In this document: in pieces, positions 17,001-23,941 of the stretch
How the letters are laid out: each line of letters opens with the position of its first letter
Position numbering within the stretch: position 1 is the first letter of the stretch
NCBI GenBank assembly: GCA_016872725.1
Contig: VGZC01000043.1
Location: 1-51,162, forward strand
Source of the DNA: Planctomycetota bacterium
Lineage (GTDB): Bacteria; Planctomycetota; Planctomycetia; Pirellulales; Pirellulaceae
DNA length: 51,162 bases
Direction of reading: 5' to 3'
Notes under the pieces: generated by a model
What the model saw: the letters and a program-made list of their open reading frames with translations, nothing else
What the model was told of the DNA's origin: nothing
Database searches by the model: none
Made by a program: the position numbers and the translations under genes

Positions 17001-18095
17001 GGCGCCGGACCGCCGGAACGGCCATCGCCCGACGCGAATCCGCCCGCGACGAAGAAGATCGAAATCCCAATTCCCGAGGAGAAAGGCCGTCTCGACCCGG
17101 ACCGTCAACTCCGCGCGCCGACTTCGACGTTCCGAAATGAGCTGATCGGTTCGGAACCCGTTCGGTTCGTGGCTGTGACGAGGGTCGAGGAAGGTGACGC
17201 GCCCACGGAGAGCGAGGGCAAGGCGGATCCTCCGGAACCGGCGAGCGACGCGGCGGTGGAGCCGGAACCGCCCGCCGCCCCCGCCGAACCACCGCTCGCC
17301 CCCGATACGAAACAGCCGCCGTCCCCCTCGGAAAAACCGCCGATCGTCATCGTTCCCGATGAAGGCAAGATCACGATCGCGTCACCCGATCATGAGGCCC
17401 TCGATCAACTCGAGGCGCTCCTTCGCGCCATGGCGCGGAGTGACTCGGCGAGCGGATCGCAATCGAATTTCGCCGTGTTCCTGCTCCGCAACACGGGCGC
17501 GATCGAAGTCCAGCAGTTGCTCAGACAGTTCTTCGATGAACTGCCGATGTCCCGAGGAAGTCTCGGCAAGATCGTCGTCGTCGCCGACGAGAGGCTCAAT
17601 GCGCTGATCGTCCATGGCAGCCGCAAGGACCGGGAGGTCGTCGAGGAACTGCTTCGGGTGCTCGACACGACCGAACTCCCCGATCCGCTGACCGAGTCGC
17701 GTCCTGAACTCGTCGCGCTGAAGAACACGCGGGCGCGCCGAGTACTCGCCATGCTCGAGAACGTCTACAAGACCCAGCTCACCAGCGGAGGCGGGCGCAA
17801 ACCCGTGCAGATTCCGAAGGGCGTATCGAGCGAGGTCGCGACCGTCCTGCAACAGCTCAACGCGGCCGCCGCCGGACCCCTGCTCACGCTCGACGTGGAC
17901 GAGACGACCAACTCGATCATCGTGCGGGCTCCGCCCGAATTGCGCAAGGAGGTTCGCGCATTCATCGAGCAGCTTGACGACCAGGCTGGCGACGGCTCGA
18001 ACCGCGCCGTTCGAATCATCCGGCTCGAGAACTCCAAATCGGACCGCATGCAAGGCGTGCTCAAGGAATTCCTGCTGCGGCAACCGAGCCGTTAG
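11016..18095 (+). CDS. Giant GspD-related protein: N0-like domain plus more than 25 secretin N-type repeats, no secretin pore domain
   Basis: A 2359-residue exported protein. ATG at 11016 has GGAGG at 11002-11006. After a signal peptide and a helical segment, residues about 112-189 resemble the secretin N0 domain. A proline run (about 270-286) follows. Then come tandem N1/N2-type repeats of 65-90 residues with the cycle 'aliphatic-Y-P-[LVI]-K ... L-x-x-hydrophobic-x-P ... R-L-hydrophobic-V-x-[AG]-T-x-x-[DE]-H ... L': roughly 25 in a row to about residue 1930. A further repeat is interrupted by a proline/glutamate-rich insertion (about 1965-2115), and two or three more close the protein, the last cut short at the stop. 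No secretin (pore) domain with its V-P-x-L/G-D motifs is present. Probable role: periplasmic vestibule of the type II secretion channel, needing a separate pore protein. The gene lies about 1 kb upstream of gspE. Confidence 0.85.
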   Translation: MILSVLRRTCALPLLLAVFWARFASDGLLVGQEAAAVDYSVLSEPGIANRLGLTDEQRASVATILDARLQKLITAKAEERPAILAESNTALAQLLSDEQKTTLTGLLAAGKLRFNFRQQKWPDVLDWFARQGDLSLVMDTAPPGLFTYSDSRDYSPAEAIDLLNSVLQSKGFTLLRKEKMLIVVDVSQGIPFEMAPRVAVTELDSRGRFEIVTIEIPLGGRNVDACLSAVKELVGSHGRVTPLASVGKLLVTESAGKLKAINEVVSGIPVPQPPPPPPPPPPKPPEPVFAVYAAKGLDPAATVETLEGLFKSASIKADPKAEEIHAYAIPAIQEAIKVSIEKMLANVSGDKRARLAIYPVDVKDLTSIVSQLTKTLPDVQVTPDAGGRRLLVFANVERQAEVQDALEKLGASSKAPEGDVSVAIYPVKGESVEGLTKLLTDVLPRAMVIAQGGRIAVRGTAEDHRIAQATIEQFQKSELKPEPPALTFHPLDKPLDASLLSAIQKMVPGATIASLDGGKRLSVLAKAEDQIRVEAALAQIASNLPQAAEETLEVYRPERLSVAEFQSLLASVAPDAKVRVDLSGQRLIVWATAAVHERIASTLTQVGEKLAPEKPTLETYEVSSSEATAILAAAQALAPSAQSRLDATSRRLVVIGTSADHQLVKELVDKLRPTDTTNEKVLVAYPLSKGDAAALVTMLQPLRPDVQFAADPRANRILVTAPLREQARLRAVIEQLDAAPAEGREGIVKPYALKMLAPTVVVDLLQPLVPKLKLSVDTPNRRLIAVGTEIDHQKLDTLLARLDGDGAGGARVESYDIADADPTQVRSVLLQLVPTAVVSSTAVAKRLMVWATEAEHAAIRQAIEQFTQNADSQARELRTYPVPKSIGASALTIVKAIVPDSTLSLDTSGDRMIAWATADEHLKIASAMDQLGKSRPNRANVVLRMHRAAADLLRNAVPLLPDIAPEARLVPTTDTDRWLVWAVEEEHKAIEAMLADLNGLAPLADKIVTVYAIKDPRLTAQTVADSLDTELTKDAVVRVSTTANSLIVRATEAAHAKLKPAIEAIITQLPPPPVPDVQVFRLRRGIPSSVAITLRTMAPASTIVADDTAGTLAITASPEDMDRIRRMIEQIQATATDARQTTKAYPLNDVDPAIAKQVVAARVPKATVLTSTDTSRLLIVGGAEDHATIEGMLADLGGLTPSAGKTVAVYPIKDLRLTAQTVADALDTALTQDAVVRVSTTANSLVIRATDETHAKLKQAIETIIAQLPPPTVPDSHVFRFQRGTPSSALIVLRTLAPAASIAADDIAGTLAVTASTEDLERIRKVVEQIQATVTDARQTTKAYPLNGVDPAIAKQVVAARVPKATVLTSTDTSRLLIVGGAEDHATIDAMLADLGGLTPSAGKTVAVYPIKDLRLAAQTVADALDTALTQDAVVRVSTTANSLVIRATDETHAKLKQAIETIIAQLPPPTVPDSHVFRFQRGTPSSALIVLRTLAPAASIAADDIAGTLAVTASTEDLERIRKVVEQIQATATDARLTTRVYKFRKAAARSAFTAFTQLAPKARLAFDDTANVVVATASDEDHAAFQEATTQIDGEPIGSTTRVFAFDFERLSAADVAASIDEDLKKVLALQVNRPLNSLIVRGTDEAIARLETAVRAIESQLPGVIPKSTKAYPLKRASATVVQQAVRALVQEGVVVGDESSGSLLVTASEGDHKRVAEVIERLDVMPGQQPVVRAYPVRHADPRIVYEMISNAYARNRSVTVSFHPAARSLFVVASPQEHDVFQSLMAELDKPGAPGGARTAKVYALTNVDGEVAAESLSALFEDDGAKIQYNEAGSALVVVGTPDQHQAVEESLRQMEGIEKTLAIFPLRNTDPYVVENAIDDLFPGSSRFAGPSVSSDYDTQRLFVRGTQTQLEQVRQLLKSLGEWTDESGETRGTGDVRSIPFRGDTREAARQIEAIWSRLRPNRIHVISPSDRSLVPEILRSPDGAPRGAGPPERPSPDANPPATKKIEIPIPEEKGRLDPDRQLRAPTSTFRNELIGSEPVRFVAVTRVEEGDAPTESEGKADPPEPASDAAVEPEPPAAPAEPPLAPDTKQPPSPSEKPPIVIVPDEGKITIASPDHEALDQLEALLRAMARSDSASGSQSNFAVFLLRNTGAIEVQQLLRQFFDELPMSRGSLGKIVVVADERLNALIVHGSRKDREVVEELLRVLDTTELPDPLTESRPELVALKNTRARRVLAMLENVYKTQLTSGGGRKPVQIPKGVSSEVATVLQQLNAAAAGPLLTLDVDETTNSIIVRAPPELRKEVRAFIEQLDDQAGDGSNRAVRIIRLENSKSDRMQGVLKEFLLRQPSR
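14421..15614 (+). repeat. 597-bp tandem duplication inside the giant N-domain gene (two copies)
   Basis: Copy 1 is 14421-15017 and copy 2 is 15018-15614. Each encodes 199 residues, exactly three N-type repeats. Comparing by eye I find only about a dozen base differences, far fewer than between any other repeats of the gene, so this is a recent in-frame duplication. A more diverged relative of part of the unit lies just upstream (about 14035-14420). Confidence 0.92.
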
Positions 18096-18109
18096 CCCAC
18101 GTTACGCGG

Positions 18110-18430
18110 TTGGTAGGTGAACGCGCCTTTCAGGCGTATCAAGCTGGGATTGCGAATTCGGACGGCGATCAGGCCGTTGCCGCGATAGCCAACGCGACGA
18201 TTGAGGAGTATCAGCAGTATCGGGACTCGGCGCTGACCGCGGACAGGTCGCTCTTGTCCGCGCAGCGCGTCGACCAGCAACGGCAGGCGCTGTTCCACCG
18301 ACTCCGTTTGAACGCCGACGAGCTGGAATCCATGGACGGGAGAGCCTTGTTCGCGCACGCCGTCAACAAGGAATGGATCGGCGCCGAGTCCGTTGCCGCT
18401 CTCTCCCTGCGCGACATTCAAGTGAATGGC
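18110..18430 (+). pseudogene. Coding-like fragment of unknown origin
   Basis: This frame has the codon bias of a real gene (G/C-rich third positions) and a balanced composition, for example Q-A-V-A-A-I-A-N-A-T-I-E-E-Y and R-L-N-A-D-E-L-E-S-M-D-G-R. Coding character disappears near 18430. There is no ATG start; the frame is also open back into the end of the giant N-domain gene, in a different phase. I do not recognise the family. It may be the remnant of a gene joined by deletion to the convergent fragment at 18363-18665. Confidence 0.35.
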
Positions 18431-18665
18431 CTTCGACGATCGGCGCGCCGTGCGGACTTGGGACAGTCCCGCTCGTCTCCAAGCCCCGTTCGTCGATTTC
18501 GGCTGTCGGTTCGCCGGGGGCGCCGCGCACGGCTCGAAACAGGTCCCGGACGACGGCGTACGGAAACACCTGATAGGTCCCGGCGGCGAGCCCGTATCCA
18601 AGACAAAGGGAACAGGCGAGGAACACGGCAAGCCATTTTCCGGACGCAAGAACCCGTCGCATCAT
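18363..18665 (-). pseudogene. Truncated gene start encoding a membrane-anchored N-terminus
   Basis: From ATG at 18665 this 100-residue frame begins with a convincing signal anchor (L-A-V-F-L-A-C-S-L-C-L-G-Y-G-L-A-A-G) and then Y-Q-V-F-P-Y-A-V-V-R-D-L-F. That 'G-x-Y-x-V-F-P-Y' style resembles the N-termini of exported arylsulfotransferase/PQQ-like proteins. Coding quality fails after about 75 residues (near 18420), where the opposite-strand fragment begins. It is most likely a 5' remnant of a longer gene. Confidence 0.35.
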
Positions 18666-18894
18666 GTCGCTCGACGCAAGGCAGGGATGAAAGGGGGACT
18701 CGGCGCGGACACGATGGCCCGGCGTATCCAAACCCGTTTGGTCCCCCAAGTTCCCGCCGATAGGCGCGACGGGCGCGTTTTTTCGGCGAATCGACCCTCC
18801 CGTCAGGGAGATCGGAACGGCCGTGCGCCGGGAAAAGCGGCTCTATTGGCATGTGTGATATACCCATAAGACGTAGTTCCCCGGCATGCCGACC
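18431..18894. other. Degenerate intergenic stretch before the T2SS operon
   Basis: Apart from the minus-strand fragment ending here and the promoter just beyond, I see no supported gene in this stretch. Frames on both strands are arginine/proline-rich and look non-coding. Confidence 0.5.
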
Positions 18895-18924
18895 TTGCCG
18901 GACCGTCAAAATTGTGCTTATAAT
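18895..18924 (+). promoter_or_regulatory. Putative promoter of the gspE operon
   Basis: TTGCCG (18895-18900), an 18-base spacer and a consensus TATAAT (18919-18924). Transcription would start near 18931, leaving a leader of about 154 bases before gspE. Confidence 0.55.
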
Positions 18925-18931
18925 GCGACAC

Positions 18932-18995
18932 GCATCCGCCGTTCGAGACATGCTTGACGACGCGTCGGCACGGAATGTTGACCGTTGGCGGATGC
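18932..18995 (+). promoter_or_regulatory. Inverted repeat at the 5' end of the gspE leader
   Basis: GCATCCGCC (18932-18940) is the exact reverse complement of GGCGGATGC (18987-18995), separated by 46 bases containing the palindrome CGACGCGTCG. It starts at the predicted transcription start, so it could form a closing stem in the leader RNA or act as a DNA operator. No known riboswitch class is recognised. Confidence 0.4.
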
Positions 18996-19084
18996 ACCCA
19001 CCGGCCATCGAGGCCACCCAGCACGCCCACATACCGACAACCCACCCTACCTACCGCATACCGGCGGCTCAAAGGAATACGGAC

Positions 19085-20770
19085 ATGAGCCATGGTACGT
19101 ACGTGCCGGTCCTGGACCGGAACCATTTGAAGACGATCTCGCGAGCGATGAAGTCCCGGCGGCCGCTGACCGAAGTGGCCGGCGAACTCGAATTCGCCTC
19201 GGTCGCCGACCTGCTCGAAGCGACAGCCACGGCTTTGGGTATGGTTCGAGTCGACTTGGAGGGGATTTCGGTCGACGGATCGGTTTTGGACGGGTTTCCG
19301 ATCAAGGTGATCCACCGATTCGAGGTCTTTCCGTTGAAACGGCAGGAAGACCGCGTCACGCTCGCGGTCAGCAATCCGTTCGAGATCCACGCGATCGACG
19401 CGATCGCGGCGGAGATGCGGGTCGCGATCACACCGGTGCTCGTGGACGCGGATCAGCTTCGGTCGCTGATCCAGACGCAACTGGGAGTGGGCGCCGAGAC
19501 GCTCGACGGGCTGCTCGCCCAGCAGAAGGGGGACGAGCGGGAGTTGATCGAGTCGTTGGCGGGCCAGGACCTGGAGGACGCCGCCGAGGCGCAGCAGGCG
19601 TCCGTGGTGCGTTTGGTGAACGAGATCCTGGCCGCGGCGATCGAGGCGCGGGCGAGCGACATCCATGTCGAGGCTCAGGAGCAGGGTCTCAAGCTGCGTT
19701 ACCGCATCGACGGCATGCTGCAGAAGCAGCCGACGGCTCCCGAGATGAACCAATTCCGTAACGCGATCGTGACTCGATTGAAGATCATGGCGCGATTGAA
19801 CATCGCGGAAAAACGCATTCCGCAGGACGGCCGGATCAAGCTTCGGGTGAAAGGCCGCGAGATCGACATCCGTGTCTCGATGATCCCCATGTTGCACGGC
19901 GAAGGCGTCGTCATGCGCGTGTTGGACAAGGAGAACCTCACGTTCTCGCTGCGCGGGATCGGGATGCCCGAAGAGGTCTACGCGCGTTTCCAGAACCTGA
20001 TCCGTCTTCCCCACGGGATCATCCTGGTGACGGGACCGACCGGATCGGGGAAGACAACGACGCTCTACAGCGCGCTGGCGGAGATCAAGAACGAGGAGAA
20101 CAAGATCATCACGACGGAGGACCCGATCGAGTATCAATTGCCCGGGATCAACCAGATCCAGGTCAACGCGAAAGTCGGGCTGACGTTTGCCGCGAGCCTT
20201 CGCAGCATCCTCCGGCATGATCCGGACGTCGTGCTGGTCGGCGAGATCCGCGATCTTGAAACGGCCGAAAGCGCGACGCAGGCGTCGCTGACGGGTCACC
20301 TGGTTTTCAGCACGCTTCACACGAACGACGCGGCGGGCGCGTTCATGCGTCTTTGCGACATGGGGGTCGAGCCGTTTTTGGTGAGCAGTACGGTGGAAGG
20401 CGTGTTGGCGCAGCGCCTTGTGCGGCGGCTTTGCGCGGAATGCCGTGAACGGGACACGCGGACGCCGACCGAGGCGCCCGACGATTTTCCATGGGACGCG
20501 CTGCGCGCCGCGCGTCGGACCCTGTACGGGCCGGCCGGATGCCCGAATTGCCGAGGCGCCGGGTATCGCGGGCGGATGGGCATCTACGAACTTCTGGTCG
20601 CCAACGACGAGATCCGAGGTTTGGCGACGGAACGCGCGCCTTCGACGGTCCTGAAAAAGGCCGCTCGCCGCGCCGGCATGGCGACGTTGCGCGACGATGG
20701 ATGGAGGAAGGTCGTGAACGGAATCACGACGATTGACGAGGTCCTGCGCGTCACGAAGTCGGACGATTAG
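19085..20770 (+). CDS. gspE: Type II secretion ATPase GspE
   Basis: A 561-residue cytoplasmic traffic ATPase that powers pseudopilus assembly. It has an N-terminal T2SSE_N-type domain (about 30-150) and a core with Walker A G-P-T-G-S-G-K-T-T at 317-325, D-P-D-V-V-L-V-G-E-I-R-D (Walker B) from 379, the His box S-T-L-H-T-N-D near 409, and the tetracysteine zinc motif C-A-E-C (near 450) with C-P-N-C (near 486). Length and motifs are complete. ATG at 19085 has AAAGGA about nine bases upstream; earlier in-frame starts lie in the leader and lack coding quality. It heads the gspE-F-G-H-I-J-K-L-M operon. PilB is the alternative name, but the pseudopilin set downstream favours GspE. Confidence 0.95.
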   Translation: MSHGTYVPVLDRNHLKTISRAMKSRRPLTEVAGELEFASVADLLEATATALGMVRVDLEGISVDGSVLDGFPIKVIHRFEVFPLKRQEDRVTLAVSNPFEIHAIDAIAAEMRVAITPVLVDADQLRSLIQTQLGVGAETLDGLLAQQKGDERELIESLAGQDLEDAAEAQQASVVRLVNEILAAAIEARASDIHVEAQEQGLKLRYRIDGMLQKQPTAPEMNQFRNAIVTRLKIMARLNIAEKRIPQDGRIKLRVKGREIDIRVSMIPMLHGEGVVMRVLDKENLTFSLRGIGMPEEVYARFQNLIRLPHGIILVTGPTGSGKTTTLYSALAEIKNEENKIITTEDPIEYQLPGINQIQVNAKVGLTFAASLRSILRHDPDVVLVGEIRDLETAESATQASLTGHLVFSTLHTNDAAGAFMRLCDMGVEPFLVSSTVEGVLAQRLVRRLCAECRERDTRTPTEAPDDFPWDALRAARRTLYGPAGCPNCRGAGYRGRMGIYELLVANDEIRGLATERAPSTVLKKAARRAGMATLRDDGWRKVVNGITTIDEVLRVTKSDD

Positions 20771-20841
20771 ACGTTCGCCGACCGCGGATCGCGGGGCGGA
20801 GCCGCCGTGAGACGGGTCGCGAACCGGAGACGACGGTCGGA

Positions 20842-22065
20842 ATGCCCGAATTCAACTATCGCGCGAAACTGGCCAGCGGCCAGACGACCGACGGAGTCAT
20901 CGCGGCCGGGAGCCACCGCGAAGCGCTCGCCTTGCTCACGCGGCAATCGCTCTTTCCGCTCGAAGTCCGGGATCGCCAAGCGCCCGCCTCGAAGTTCGCG
21001 ATTTCCCTATCGCTTCCGCGGAAGGTGAAGGTCGAAATCATCGCCGATACGCTGACCCAGCTCTCCGACCTGCTCGCGAACGGCGTCGCTCTGCTCGAAT
21101 CGCTTCGCATCCTATCGAGGCAGTCGGCCGACAAACGGATGCGCGAGGTCCTTGCCGACGTCGGCAAGGCGGTCGAGAACGGGACCAATCTGGATGCGGC
21201 GATGGCCCAGCATCCGTCCGTCTTCACGCCGCTGACGATCAACATGGTCCGGGCCGGGCTGGAAGGCGCGTTCCTCGAGGATTCGCTCGAGCGGATCGCG
21301 ACGTTCCTTCGGAAGCAAAACGAACTGCGCGGGAAAGTCATGAGCGCGATGACCTACCCGGCGCTCCTCGCCATCGTCGGCACGATCGTCGCCGTCGTGC
21401 TCATGGTGCTCGTCGTGCCGATGTTCGAGTCGTTCTTCGATCGGCTGGAACGGGGAGGAGTCGGTCTTCCGGTCGTCACGTTGATCCTCCTGGCGATCAG
21501 CGGGACATTGACGCGCTACGGCATCGTGGTCGGCGGGGCCGTCGCCGGCCTCGTTCTGCTCATCAGAAAATTCCTTTCCACCGACCGCGGCATCCGCCTC
21601 CTCGACGGCGTCAAGTTGAAGGTGCCCCTCGCGGGCCCGATCTTCCATGATTCGGCCGTGTCCCGGTTCTGCCGGGTCCTCGGCACGCTCCTGGCGAACG
21701 GGGTCCCCATCCTGAGGTCGCTCGACATCAGCGGCGCTTCGGCCGGAAACTCGCTGCTCCGCCGGGCGATCCAGGACTCGGCCAAAAACATCTCCGCGGG
21801 CAGTCTGCTCTCCCAACCGCTCAGCGCGAGCGGACTGGTTCCTCCGCAAGTCATGGCCATGATCCGCGTCGCTGAGGAGTCCAATACGTTGGATCGCGTC
21901 CTCGTAAAGATATCCGATCGTATGGATCAGAAGATCGAGCGGCGTCTCGAGACGATGGTGAAGCTGATCGAACCGATCATGCTGCTCACGATCGGAGGCG
22001 TTGTGATGTTCATCATTGTCGGCGTTCTGTTGCCCATCATCGACCTGAACTCGGCGATCGACTGA
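20842..22065 (+). CDS. gspF: Type II secretion inner-membrane platform protein GspF
   Basis: A 407-residue polytopic protein with the two-fold T2SSF architecture: cytoplasmic halves around 50-170 and 250-370, and membrane segments near 172-195, 215-237 and 375-398 (V-V-M-F-I-I-V-G-V-L-L-P-I). It starts with M-P-E-F-N-Y-R-A, typical for the family, and contains the paired L-x-x-G-V-x-L-L/I-x-S-L-x-I motifs (near 82 and 290). It anchors GspE to the pseudopilus base. It begins 71 bp after gspE. Confidence 0.95.
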   Translation: MPEFNYRAKLASGQTTDGVIAAGSHREALALLTRQSLFPLEVRDRQAPASKFAISLSLPRKVKVEIIADTLTQLSDLLANGVALLESLRILSRQSADKRMREVLADVGKAVENGTNLDAAMAQHPSVFTPLTINMVRAGLEGAFLEDSLERIATFLRKQNELRGKVMSAMTYPALLAIVGTIVAVVLMVLVVPMFESFFDRLERGGVGLPVVTLILLAISGTLTRYGIVVGGAVAGLVLLIRKFLSTDRGIRLLDGVKLKVPLAGPIFHDSAVSRFCRVLGTLLANGVPILRSLDISGASAGNSLLRRAIQDSAKNISAGSLLSQPLSASGLVPPQVMAMIRVAEESNTLDRVLVKISDRMDQKIERRLETMVKLIEPIMLLTIGGVVMFIIVGVLLPIIDLNSAID

Positions 22066-22105
22066 TCCCGCCATGCCCCGCTCTTTCCCTTAAGGAGAAC
22101 CGCAG

Positions 22106-22615
22106 ATGAGAACGAACCGCAAGCGATATGCGTCCGGTCTGACGCTCTTGGAGCTCATGATCGTGCTCGTGATTCTCGTGGGGTTGATCGCTCTGGTGGG
22201 TCCGAGGCTGCTCGGCACGCAGGCCAAGGCCGACATCAAGAACACGCGAACGCAAATCGGCAATCTCGAATCGGCACTGAAGCTCTACGCCGTGGACATG
22301 CGGACGTTTCCGAACACCGAGGACGGATTGAAGTCGCTCCTGCAGCCTCCCGAAGACGAACGGAAAGCCAAATCCTGGCAGGGTCCGTATCTCGACGACG
22401 AGGTCATCCCGCGCGACGCGTGGGACAACGAATTCCTCTACGAATATCCTCCGACCAACGGAAAACGCGACTTCCCGAATGTCGCCTCGGCCGGCCCCGA
22501 CGGCGAAATGAACACGGCGGACGACATCATCAATTGGCGAGCCGGGCAAGAGGGTGGATCGGACGGCGAGACCGACCAGGGGAGCCCCCGTGAACCGATG
22601 CCTTCCGAGAAATAG
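22106..22615 (+). CDS. gspG: Major pseudopilin GspG
   Basis: A 169-residue pseudopilin precursor. Leader cleavage is expected after Gly11 (Y-A-S-G / L-T-L-L-E-L-M-I-V), with Glu at +5. The body has the GspG signature: Y-x-x-D-M-R-T-F-P-N-T-E-D-G-L-K-S-L, G-P-Y-L-D-D, P-R-D-A-W-D-N-E-F-L-Y and S-A-G-P-D-G-E, covering the conserved calcium-binding loop. The C-terminal tail after about 140 (acidic, Gly/Ser/Pro) is longer than usual. ATG at 22106 has AAGGAG upstream. It should be the main subunit of the periplasmic pseudopilus. Confidence 0.95.
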   Translation: MRTNRKRYASGLTLLELMIVLVILVGLIALVGPRLLGTQAKADIKNTRTQIGNLESALKLYAVDMRTFPNTEDGLKSLLQPPEDERKAKSWQGPYLDDEVIPRDAWDNEFLYEYPPTNGKRDFPNVASAGPDGEMNTADDIINWRAGQEGGSDGETDQGSPREPMPSEK

Positions 22616-23435
22616 GCCGACCTCCGCGGCGGAACGCGATCGCCCGGCCTTCACGCTGCTCGAATTGCTGCTGGTCCTCGCGATGCTCGCGTCGCTCCTC
22701 GCGATCGCTTGGCCGCGCATGAACCGGATGATCGGTCGGGTTTCGCGCGGCGCCGCCGCCCAGCGGCTCATGCAAGACCTCCTCGACGCGCGGGAATCGG
22801 CGATCCGATCGGGCGAACCGTACGTGCTGCTCATCGAACCCGGGACCGGGCATTACCGGACGGTTCCCCAATCGGCCGCCGACGCGTTTGCCGATCCCGA
22901 GACGCGTCGGCTTGGTTCGCTCGATGCCGATCCCGCGCGCGACGCGCCGTCTCCCGGAAGGTCGTTCGATAACGGGTCGTCCGATGCATGGCCGAGGGAC
23001 GAGCTTCCCGACGGCGCCGTCTTTGCCCTCGATTTCGCGAACGATCGCGTCGCGTCGCTCGATCCCGCGGAGGCGAGTCGCGAAGGAACATGGAACGGCA
23101 GGGAGGCCCTACGCGATGAACCGATCGAAACGCCTGAAGGGCCCATCGTCGCAGCCGTCTTCCATCCCGATGGGAGAGCCGACGATACGAACATCGACGT
23201 CGTGGTCCCCGAGTTCAGGGAACGTATCACGATCCGAATCCGCGGTTGGACGGGCGGAATCACGATCGAGGAATCCAGCAGCTCGGCGCATTCGGACGCG
23301 CCCGACAAACCATCCGAATCGGATCGCGATGGTCCCGAGCGGGCGAAACGGGAAGACGGGCGGCCGACCTTCGAGACGGGCGAATCGGGTGAGTCGGGCC
23401 GAGGGAATCCACCCGATCCGGAGGAACCTCGATGA
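22590..23435 (+). CDS. gspH: Minor pseudopilin, GspH-like
   Basis: A 281-residue minor pseudopilin precursor. The GTG start at 22590 lies inside the end of gspG (26-base overlap) and has AGGGGAG upstream. The prepilin motif is R-P-A / F-T-L-L-E-L-L-L-V-L, with Glu at +5 but alanine instead of glycine at -1. A GspH-like region follows (A-A-A-Q-R-L-M-Q-D-L-L-D-A-R-E-S-A-I and G-E-P-Y-V-L-L-I near 45-75). The protein is about 100 residues longer than usual, with a Ser/Glu/Arg-rich disordered tail. The assignment rests on gene order and the R-x-x-A-I / Y-V-L pattern. Confidence 0.8.
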   Translation: MNRCLPRNRPTSAAERDRPAFTLLELLLVLAMLASLLAIAWPRMNRMIGRVSRGAAAQRLMQDLLDARESAIRSGEPYVLLIEPGTGHYRTVPQSAADAFADPETRRLGSLDADPARDAPSPGRSFDNGSSDAWPRDELPDGAVFALDFANDRVASLDPAEASREGTWNGREALRDEPIETPEGPIVAAVFHPDGRADDTNIDVVVPEFRERITIRIRGWTGGITIEESSSSAHSDAPDKPSESDRDGPERAKREDGRPTFETGESGESGRGNPPDPEEPR

Positions 23436-23941
23436 TTCGAACACGATCGCCCGCCCAAGGATTCTCGCTGCTCGAAGTGATCATCGCGACGGCCATCTTG
23501 TCCGCGAGCACGGTCCTTCTGCTGAGTCTCTTTTCCGCGGGCGACCGCCATGGCCGGAGCGCCGAGGACCGGGTCATGGCGCAAATGCTGTGTCAATCGA
23601 AGGTCGAAGAACTGCTCGCCCATCCTTCGGGCTGGGAAATCGCGACCGAAGAACCGTTCTCCGACGATTCCGAGTGGGCATTCTCGGTCGATTGGGAGCC
23701 GACCGACGTGGACGGATTGGTTCGGCTGCGCGTGTCGGCTTCCAAGATCGAGACTCCATCGGCGGCACCCGCTCCGCGCGACGCGGATCCTCGCGAGCAT
23801 GCCGGACCGTTCGCGGGGAGACGCGTCAACGAACGGAACCGGACCCTCTTTGAGATTGTCCGGTGGACCCGCTACGCGTCCGGCACCCCAACGACGTCGA
23901 CGCGCGAATCGTCAACGCGATCGGACGCCGCCTCGCCATGA
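23432..23941 (+). CDS. gspI: Minor pseudopilin, GspI-like
   Basis: A 169-residue minor pseudopilin precursor whose ATG overlaps the gspH stop (ATGA). The prepilin site is A-Q-G10 / F-S-L-L-E-V-I-I-A-T-A-I-L, fully canonical. The D-R-V-M-A-Q-M-L-C-Q-S-K-V-E-E-L stretch matches the 'A-x-x-x-A-x-x-K-x-E' region of GspI. The C-terminal 40 residues are low in complexity. GspI is expected at the pseudopilus tip with J and K. Confidence 0.85.
   Translation: MIRTRSPAQGFSLLEVIIATAILSASTVLLLSLFSAGDRHGRSAEDRVMAQMLCQSKVEELLAHPSGWEIATEEPFSDDSEWAFSVDWEPTDVDGLVRLRVSASKIETPSAAPAPRDADPREHAGPFAGRRVNERNRTLFEIVRWTRYASGTPTTSTRESSTRSDAASP

Noticed and set aside
18925-19084. c-di-GMP or other known riboswitch in the gspE leader
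   Set aside because: No conserved core of any riboswitch class that I could recognise; only a generic inverted repeat.
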